Source: Achaetomiella virescens (lineage: Eukaryota; Ascomycota; Sordariomycetes; Sordariales; Chaetomiaceae). From it: 64,000 nt of DNA. A program made the translations under genes and the position numbers. This document shows positions 57,726 to 64,000 of the stretch, piece after piece (position 1 is the stretch's first letter; each line of letters begins with the position of its first letter). The notes under the pieces were generated by a model. The model worked only from the letters and a program-made list of their open reading frames with translations, was not told where the DNA came from and did no database searches. Location of the stretch: positions 110,644 to 174,643 of the forward strand of contig JARNGD010000076.1 of assembly GCA_031001845.1 (NCBI GenBank). Reading direction: 5' to 3'.

Positions 57726-58616
57726 GATCGGAGCAGTAGCACGAGGTCAAACTTCTGTGGCATTGTTCGAGTATTATCTGTTTGTTTGCGTGTTAGAACA
57801 AGCAGCCAGTAGTCCTGGCTTTTTCTTCTCCTTTCTCGGCCGCGTCAGATTCCCTTGCCTTGGGCTACCTTGAGCCCTGGATCGGAAACCTTTTCTTTTA
57901 CTCTGTTCTTTGAAGGTCGACGGCTGCAATCCTCATTCTCGGTCAGGAAGGTAGAGATGGCTTGCGTCGCCAGACCATGGCGTGTAGAAGGCGTTCCAGT
58001 CTTGTTTTCGGCGTTCTAGCTTCTAATGGTGGAGATGTTTCATGTCCTTTCATTGGACTCTCTCTCCAAAAAGTTTCCGGTGCTCTTCTCGGACGGATGA
58101 TACCCCGGGTGATCCCACTAGGATGCGGCTAAGGGATTCCGGCATAAAAGAGGATGGATGGTAGGCGTAGCTGGGAGTCGGTGCGATGTTGGGTTTAATT
58201 TTGTACGAGTAAACAAATATATGTATCTGAGGCTAGGGACCAGCCCAAACACGAATCGATGATCGGTTCGCATTCCTCAATGGTTCCCTGCTTCAATGTG
58301 GAAACGAGCACCTGCAAGGATAAACGAGATATGGTGTGTACAAAGGTAGGTCAGGTCCCGGGGTTATTGCCGTGTACCCAAACTACAACCCAAGCTAGTA
58401 TAGCACGGGGAACACTGCTGCCAATGGTGAAACAGACGAATATCGATTGGGTCCCGAGAAACGCATTCTGTATTGTACGCGAGACCGGAATCCCGAGTCC
58501 TCCCACAAAGTCAAGTAACAAGAAGACCCATCACTCATTACAAGTCGTAACCTCGTAACACATGACATGCCCAACCAAACCCGGGAAACCCAATCTGATG
58601 TACCGATATATTACAG
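57726..58616. other. Intergenic region between convergent genes
   Basis: Contains the 3' flanks of the unknown protein (+) and the glycine-zipper gene (-). An AT run (AAACAAATATATGTATC, about 58211-58227) may contribute to 3' end formation. No gene is supported. Confidence 0.5.
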
Positions 58617-59648
58617 TCAACGCACACGGCCACTCGCCCCACACCTCCAATTCCATAGACTTAATCCACTCCTCCTCCCCCTCTCGTCCCTGTTACCACC
58701 CACCTTCCCTCGTCGCTTCTTCCCTGTACATACATACCTATCTTCCTCTCTTATCTCCCTTCTCCCCATCCCCATACCCACTCCTCCCCCAGACTTCTTC
58801 TCCCTATCCCTACTCTTCTCAATCTGCCTCTCAATCGCATTCGCCCCCAGCCCGCCCACCGCCGCGCCGACGACAGTCGACAATAGCAGTGCCTGCTTTT
58901 TCTCTCTTTCTCTCTCCTTGCTGTCCCTCCTCGTTCTTCTTCCCCCTTCATGTTGTCCGTATCCATGTCCATGATGGTGGCGGTGATGGTGTCCATGCAA
59001 CGCAACAACAGCCTCGCTCGCCTCGCGCGCAGCCAGACCGCCCACGATCGCGCCCAGCACGCCCACGCCCAGGCCCGAGGTGGAAGGGGTGAAGGTGTTG
59101 GAGATGAGGCCGCGGGCTTTGCGGAGCGGGGAGCGCGAGGAGGGGGATGATGATTTCCGGCGGCTGATGCGCGGGCGGAGATGGCCGGGTGAGGGGGACC
59201 TCGAGCTGGAACGGGAGCGGGGACCGGCTGGAAGAGGAAGGAGAAGAGTGCCGGCGGCCGCCGCCGCGGGAGTGGGAGCGGGATCGGTGTCTGTTACTGG
59301 GCCACTCGCGGCCGCGCTCTCTGTCCCTGTTCCGCTGCGCGAGGACAGTGGACCGGGTCATATTCTGATGGCGTGCTGGAAGTAGTAGCAGCGCTGGTGG
59401 TAAGTGTCTCTGTGGACGGGCCGCTGGAGCGTGGGCGGCGGTTACCAGAACCTAGGCCGTTGGCGCCCGAAGCGAATGCTGTTGGGTAGCCGGACATGTG
59501 CGGCTCGAGCTGGAAGCGCGCGTGGTGGTTGTGGTCCGGGGAGAGGTCGCGCATGCGGCGGGGTCCTGGGGTGGGTGGCGACGCCGGATGGGGGAGCGTT
59601 GGCGGGGGAGGAGTTTGAGGAGTCCGAGTCTGTGCCGAAGAGCGGCAT
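58617..59648 (-). CDS. Glycine-zipper protein with Arg/Ser-rich middle (frame-broken)
   Basis: The likely start is ATG 59648 (MPLFGTDSDSSNSSP). A disordered part follows (RMRDLSPDHNHHARF, SGYPTAFASGANGLG), then an Arg/Ser-rich block (RSRSHSRGGGRRHSS, SSSPSSRSPLRKARG). Then come two small-residue hydrophobic stretches, GLGVGVLGAIVGGLAAREA and LLLSTVVGAAVGGLGANAIE, separated by a His-rich loop (HGHHHRHHHGHG). GxxxG spacing in both fits a glycine-zipper membrane or oligomerising hairpin. Frame breaks lie near 59580, 59360 and 59160-59220. The stop used is TGA at 58617-58619, but the last 50 residues may be read out of frame. Fungal glycine-zipper proteins of this layout exist without assigned function. 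The His-rich loop could bind metal, but that is only inference. Confidence 0.6.
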
Positions 59649-60623
59649 GCTGATCGTGGGCTGTGAGGGTGGATTGAGTGTTTGGTGAGGTCGATGGGAG
59701 AATAACGGGTAGCAATGGAGTCATTATAAGGCTTCGAACAGAAAGCCGATTTGCCCCTGTTCTGCGTGTGTTTGAGGATGGGGCTGAGCCTGTGCCCGGG
59801 ACTGCCGACGTCTGGAAGCAGCAAGTTGAGGTTCATGTGAGGAAACACAGGCTTCCTGCTGTGGAATATCGCCTCTTTAGGTGAGACAATGAATATGAAG
59901 AAAATCCTACGGCCAGGGGCCTGAGGAATGCCATACAGCTTGGTCAGTCGCCTTATCCTGCTCACGGCTGGGGATGTGCAGTAGTTCACAACGGGGTATC
60001 AGGGAGGCTGTTGGGTCCAAATGTCGGCTTGGTTCCGCCACCTTGTCGGTGAGGGCAGAAAGGGGTCCAAATCGGTTGTGGATTGGCCCGCGCGAGGCAG
60101 AGTGTAAGACAGGCTCGGGCTGGCACATTTACCCTGTGGTTGACGTTGACCCTTGGGATGAACCGCATCGACACAAGGGTGGGGCGGTGATGTCACGGCT
60201 GCAGCCTTCATAATTAGCCGCAGCTGTTCATCCCCTTCAGATCCTCAGTCCGTCAACAAGTACTTCGTATCCCATTCCAAATTCCATCCAGACCGCAACC
60301 TCAATCGGAACCACCACCAGCTTCCTCGATCGACGAGTCGAGAGTCCACCGTGGCTTGACAATCAAAACTGTGGCGATGTCGGAGAAAATGCCGAACAGC
60401 GTCATGCTGCCGCCGATGCGTCCAGCTCGGGCACTTGCCCAGCCTTGTGTTGGGTGAGACTGTAAGGAGCCTGGCGGTAACGAATAGGGGCTTCAAGGGG
60501 GGATTGAGAGGCATTATAATTAGACAATACACGTCTCCATAGATCCTGAGATGTGACGTTGCTTCGCCCGAAAATACCCTACCCTGACTTCGTAGCCCGT
60601 GGAAGCCACAGCCAAACAGACAC
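59649..60623. other. Intergenic region between the glycine-zipper gene and the Dlt1-like gene
   Basis: Upstream of ATG 59648 on the minus strand and downstream of the Dlt1-like stop. No coding signal stands out: the open frame at 60245-60532 (-) has no domain. No repeat or RNA was recognised. Confidence 0.45.
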
Positions 60624-61991
60624 TCACTGATCTGTTGAAGAAGTCAAAACATACGGCAACTCCGTCCCGTCCGCCTCCCCAGCCAACCGAATCACCACCG
60701 ACCCGTTCGCCCCCGACCTCTCACTGGTGCTCGCACTAGACGTCTGACTGGCCGGGTACAGCCGCCTAGCACGCGCAAAGCTCTCCGAGCTCGACGCCCT
60801 CGAGAGCACAGTATGCTGCTCTTAGGCGTGGTCGCGCTGTCCTAAAGTGCCGCGTATTCGCCGACGAGTTGCGCAGCCCGAGCCCAGGCCGCAGTCGTGT
60901 CGAGCTTGCTGTGCTTGTGCTGTCCCCGCGTGCTAGGTCGCTGCGGTTCGGCGGTGGGGAACCTGTAAGTCACGGTGGGTGCCGAGCTGGAGGGACTTGT
61001 TCCCCGAGGGGCGTCGTTGTCGATGTCGCTTTCTGAAGAGGCGGCGTTGGAGGAGTCGCCCTCGTCATCTCCGTAGCGGGCAAGTGCGGTAGGGCTGAGG
61101 GGGTGCATATTCCGCAGGATTTCGGCAAAGAGGTGCATCAGGCTGCGGAACTGCTCGTTGGTGAGGGGGCGCGCAGAGAAGCGGGCGGCCTCGTACTGGG
61201 AGAGGAAGCCGGTAGTTGTGGGCAGTGGCGCGAGGACGGCAAGGTCGGTTAGATGCATTAGGTACTCTCGGAGACCCATGCACTGCGGGCGTTGAGAAGC
61301 GCAACTGCATTGGGGTCCAGCGCTGGCGGCTCAGCGTGCGATTCGGGGTCCGGAGGGGCAAGCGTGAAGGCCTTGGCCTCAATCAGGTTTGGTAGCTCCG
61401 ACACGACAGTGTCGTACTGCAGGTTGGGCAGGTCCGGCGACGTAGGTGACGCCCAGCCCGGGTGCTCAATGTCGCCCATAGGGCCTGTGTGGCGCGATCT
61501 CAACGGCCACAGCGTCGTCCGATACGGCGCTCTTCTTGGACCGCGACAACGACAATTGCTGCCCTCCGGAGTTGGCCGATCCCTGTCTTGTTCCTCCACC
61601 ACCTCCCCCAGGCTCTTGGGAAAGCACTACCAGTGGCACGCGCGGCCGGGCCTCGTACGCAATCGCGGCGCTTCTCCCAAGGCTCTCGACAATCATCTGG
61701 CGCACGTCGCGCGGGACATCGCCCTTCTCAATCGGATCCATGACTTCGGTATCGACGCGAGTACCGACCGGTTGATGTAGAGGCGGGTGGCGTAGATAAA
61801 AGCGACGACGAGGACTGTCGCGACGTGGACGACGATGATGACGAGGATATCGTAGTTTCGGCGCACCTTGGCGGCTTGCTGGATCAGGTCGATTGGTGTG
61901 ACGACGAGAAGGCAAACAGGATCAGGTAGAGAAAGTAGTAGAGGAAGTTGTAGACGATGAGGAAGAGGAGCGAGGCGGCAGACATGGCCAT
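60624..61991 (-). CDS. DLT1: Dlt1-like integral membrane protein (defect at low temperature family, frame-broken)
   Basis: The start is ATG 61991 (MAMSAASLLFLIVYNFLYYF), which gives the first transmembrane helix. After VVTPIDLIQQAAKVRRNYD a second helix follows (ILVIIVVHVATVLVVAFIYATRLYINR). The cytosolic part has PRDVRQMIVESLGRSAAIAYEARPR, HPGWASPTSPDLPNLQYDTVVSELPNLIEAKA, MGLREYLMHLTDLAVL, YEAARFSARPLTNEQFRSLMHLFAEILRNM, and the C-terminus SVVIRLAGEADGTELPYVL. This order matches the fungal Dlt1 family (S. cerevisiae deletion: cold-sensitive growth). Frame breaks lie near 61895, 61738, 61600, 61270 and 60842. The frame that would stop at 60842 is followed by the family-like C-terminus in another frame, so the gene is drawn to 60624. 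Its biochemical role is unknown. Confidence 0.7.
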
Positions 61992-62424
61992 GTCCGCTTG
62001 CCGTTGGTTATCGAGGGGCTGTCCTTGTTCTCCAGAGCCTTGCTGTCTGTGAAACCGGAAGGTCGAGCGCAAGACACGCAGCGCAGGGCTCCGGGTTGGT
62101 ACCGGTCATGGCTGCGCCAGAGACGAAAAAACGCTGGGCTCTTGCAGCGGGTATGTGGGAGTGTGTACTTCGTTGTGCAACAGAAGGGAAGGTCAGGAGG
62201 GAATCCGCAGGGACTTCGGAGGTGACACCTGGGCCATCAAAGATGGGTCCCACTGCCCAAGGCTGTAGCTTCCCCACAGCGTGTGTCTTGTGGGGCCAGT
62301 GTCTTCTCGGTCTCCACGGCGTGCCGTCCATCGTTGGCGTTAAGGAAACCAAACCCGCACTTTCTCCCCCAAGTCAACAAGAGAAGGCATCCGAGGACTG
62401 ACTGCATACCAGTCGATTGACTTC
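61992..62424. other. Intergenic region between divergent Dlt1-like gene and unknown gene
   Basis: A short divergent spacer probably holding both promoters. No TATA box or known operator is evident. Confidence 0.45.
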
Positions 62425-63046
62425 GTGATTCCGGATGGCCATTTGGAGGCCGCGGCAGGCGCCCTCGCTCAGTGCAACGGTCTGGCCCCTTGTCCGGATC
62501 CTGCCTCGTGCTCCGTCACCTCCAGGAAACGGCCCACGCAGCCCCCGGCATTCCACGTCCATCTTCTCGACCATGACAATTCGGACGTGACGGCGGGCCT
62601 CTATCTCCAATCCGATACCCTGTGGTTCCTCCCGCCGTTGGACCGTTCCCCGTTGTCCCCCGCAAAGTCGGCTCCGGCCTATTTCGCCTCGCGTCAGATC
62701 AGACCGTTTTCCCGCCCTGGCGGCCCGGTCGAGGCGCTGGTGTTTTTACGTCGGCCGGGGATGTAGTCATCGCCCCCAAGGCCTCACATTCTGCTGGAAG
62801 CTTACATGCGCTTGCATGCACGCGACTACGGGAAGCGCGTCGGTTCTACGGCATCTCCGTGATTGCGTACATGCAGCTCTACGTCGACGCCGACAGGCTG
62901 CTCGATGCGAATCTCCTTCCGGAGCCGCTCAGGACGTCCTACAATGAACTGAGCGATGGGGAGAAGCTGCCGCGTCAGTGGACGCTGGAGTTGAAACAGG
63001 CCCCGGGCTGCCCGAGCAGGACCCCGAAAGTGACGACGGCGACTAG
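62425..63046 (+). CDS. Unknown fungal protein with hydrophobic strand-rich N-terminus and acidic C-terminus (frame-broken)
   Basis: I do not recognise a named domain. The protein-like path reads FHVHLLDHDNSDVTAGLYLQ, SDTLWFLPPLDRSP and PVEALVF in the first frame. It continues in the next frame with AGDVVIAPKASHSAG and REARRFYGISVIAYMQLYVDADRLLDANLLPEPLRTSYNELSDGEKLPRQW. In a third frame it ends GLPEQDPESDDGD with TAG at 63044-63046. Frame breaks lie near 62750 and 63005. The start at 62425 is uncertain, because the preceding residues are less protein-like and an initiating codon closer to 62540 could have been lost. The alternating hydrophobic segments and conserved-looking DADRLLD/LP pattern argue for a real gene of about 200 residues. 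Confidence 0.5.
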
Positions 63047-63434
63047 AGCGCAATCGGACCGTCAACTCCGGCTCAGTTCCGCTCGCGCCTTGTTTAAATT
63101 CATGTTTTATACCTCCCTTCAGCCGCCTCTATGTAGTGTGTGTCATCAGTAGGTAGCGATGTGTTCTGAGCAGGGTGGTGGGAATCTTCCACAAGGGGAC
63201 CAGCCAATTGAACCCAATTACTGATATCAAGGTGAAGAATAGAATGGTTCAGGAAGGGAATGAAGCGATTCTTCGGCCCTAAAATTGGGGTAGCATTCAA
63301 GGGTGTGGCGTGGCAAGCACTTGGAATCATGGGGGCTTGTCACAAACATCGTTACACAGCCTAACATTTTGATACCCTCCCTATGTCAAACTCCCTAACC
63401 TGTCTATACTAGAAACCCCTGTCACCCTAACCTA
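63047..63434. other. Intergenic region between convergent genes
   Basis: 3' flanks of the unknown gene (+) and the Ndc1-like gene (-). AT-richer than its surroundings, with no gene or repeat seen. Confidence 0.5.
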
Positions 63435-64000
63435 TCACCTCGACCCTCTCCCAACCTCCACCACCTCACCCTCCGGAGGCAGCATGCGGCCGCCTCCCTC
63501 GCCAACCTCACGTCCGTCAAACTCAGCCTCAAATCCCTCGCATACGGCCCAAACGCCTCGATCAACCTCGACAGCGTCTCCTTCACGGCCTTCTCCCCTC
63601 CTCCACCTCAGGACACTCCCTGCCGCCTCAACATCCGTCCAATGCGTCGGCAGCCCCTTCCTAAACTCCTCCATCTTCTTCGCCAGCCCCGTCAGCGCCC
63701 TAATCAGTGCCGCGACATCCCGCTGCACATTCCCATACTTGTCCTCCGCAGGCTGTGCACGGCCAGGTTTGCCCAGCGCGCACGCCGCGTTGACGTACAG
63801 GCTGGGCTCGCCGTAGGGAGATCCGAGCACGGCGTGGGCGAGACGGCGGCGGTAGTGCTGGCGGAAGGGCCAGCCGAAGGTGGTGTGCAGGACCTTGAGG
63901 GCGAGGTCCTTGATGAGCCCCTGCGTGTCCTCGGTGCCGGTGGCTTCTTTTGGATTTTGATGAGCTGGTGCTTGGCGGATTCGACGGCTTTCTTGGTGGC
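63435..64000 (-). CDS. NDC1: Ndc1-like nuclear pore membrane protein, C-terminal part (runs off the right edge)
   Basis: The minus strand enters from beyond 64000, so only the C-terminal region is present. The readable segments are QGLIKDLALKVLHTTFGWPF, RQHYRRRLAHAVLGSPYGEPS, LYVNAACALG, EDKYGNVQRDVAALIRALTGL and GLPTHWTDVE, with the stop at 63435-63437. The combination of FGWPFR, the LG.PYG turn, EDKYGNVQRDV and HWTDVE is typical of the C-terminal region of fungal Ndc1 nucleoporins, which anchor nuclear pore complexes and spindle pole bodies in the nuclear envelope. Frame breaks lie near 63955 and 63765. The assignment rests on the motif pattern, and the transmembrane part is outside the window. 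Confidence 0.62.
   Translation of the reverse strand, partial: HQESRRIRQAPAHQNPKEATGTEDTQGLIKDLALKVLHTTFGWPFRQHYRRRLAHAVLGSPYGEPSLYVNAACALGKPGRAQPAEDKYGNVQRDVAALIRALTGLAKKMEEFRKGLPTHWTDVEAAGSVLRWRRGEGREGDAVEVDRGVWAVCEGFEAEFDGREVGEGGGRMLPPEGEVVEVGRGSR

Overview
The window looks like a piece of a filamentous ascomycete chromosome (Pezizomycotina, probably Sordariomycetes). Evidence: short 49-107 nt GT-AG introns with CTAAC/CTGAC branch sites, a GC-rich gene space, three Zn2Cys6 regulators, fungal-only families (Dlt1-type membrane protein, Ndc1-type nucleoporin, phenol 2-monooxygenase-like FAD enzyme), and retrotransposons carrying C-to-T/G-to-A transition damage of the repeat-induced point mutation (RIP) type. 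No prokaryotic features, CRISPR arrays or confident RNA genes were seen.

Layout. 1-14530 is a block of dead, RIP-mutated LTR retrotransposons. It holds the 3' tail of one chromodomain-type Ty3/Gypsy element (1-1135), a second plus-strand Gypsy remnant (1140-3880), a structurally complete minus-strand Gypsy insertion with paired LTRs and a CCTAT target duplication (3888-11463), and a minus-strand Ty1/Copia remnant (11464-14530). The RIP signature stops abruptly near 14530. A 9 kb stretch of normal-composition DNA without a recognisable gene follows.

Gene space: Zn2Cys6 factor TF1 (23714-26412, +); hormone-sensitive-lipase-like hydrolase (27773-30183, -); small secreted protein (32100-32619, -); Cys-rich single-pass membrane protein (34562-36469, -); Zn2Cys6 factor TF2, whose zinc cluster is split over micro-exons (39423-41810, +); Zn2Cys6 factor TF3 (45306-48721, +); phenol 2-monooxygenase-like flavoenzyme (50221-52317, -); conserved fungal protein of unknown function (55787-57725, +); glycine-zipper protein (58617-59648, -); Dlt1-like membrane protein (60624-61991, -); unknown protein (62425-63046, +); and the C-terminal part of an Ndc1-like nucleoporin (63435-64000, -, runs off the right edge).

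All the recognised genes except the flavoenzyme are interrupted by frame breaks, mostly equivalent to one-base deletions, yet I saw no in-frame substitution stops in the stretches I translated. The most economical reading is residual indel error in a long-read assembly rather than mass pseudogenisation, but that is an inference. The CDS entries therefore span whole genes, and the frame breaks are listed in the evidence. I see no metabolic cluster: the three regulators are not accompanied by biosynthetic core enzymes. I did not find a clearly new system. The most notable items are the micro-exon zinc cluster, the RIP history readable from the LTR pair, the palindromic repeat module inside that LTR, and the Cys-rich receptor-like protein.
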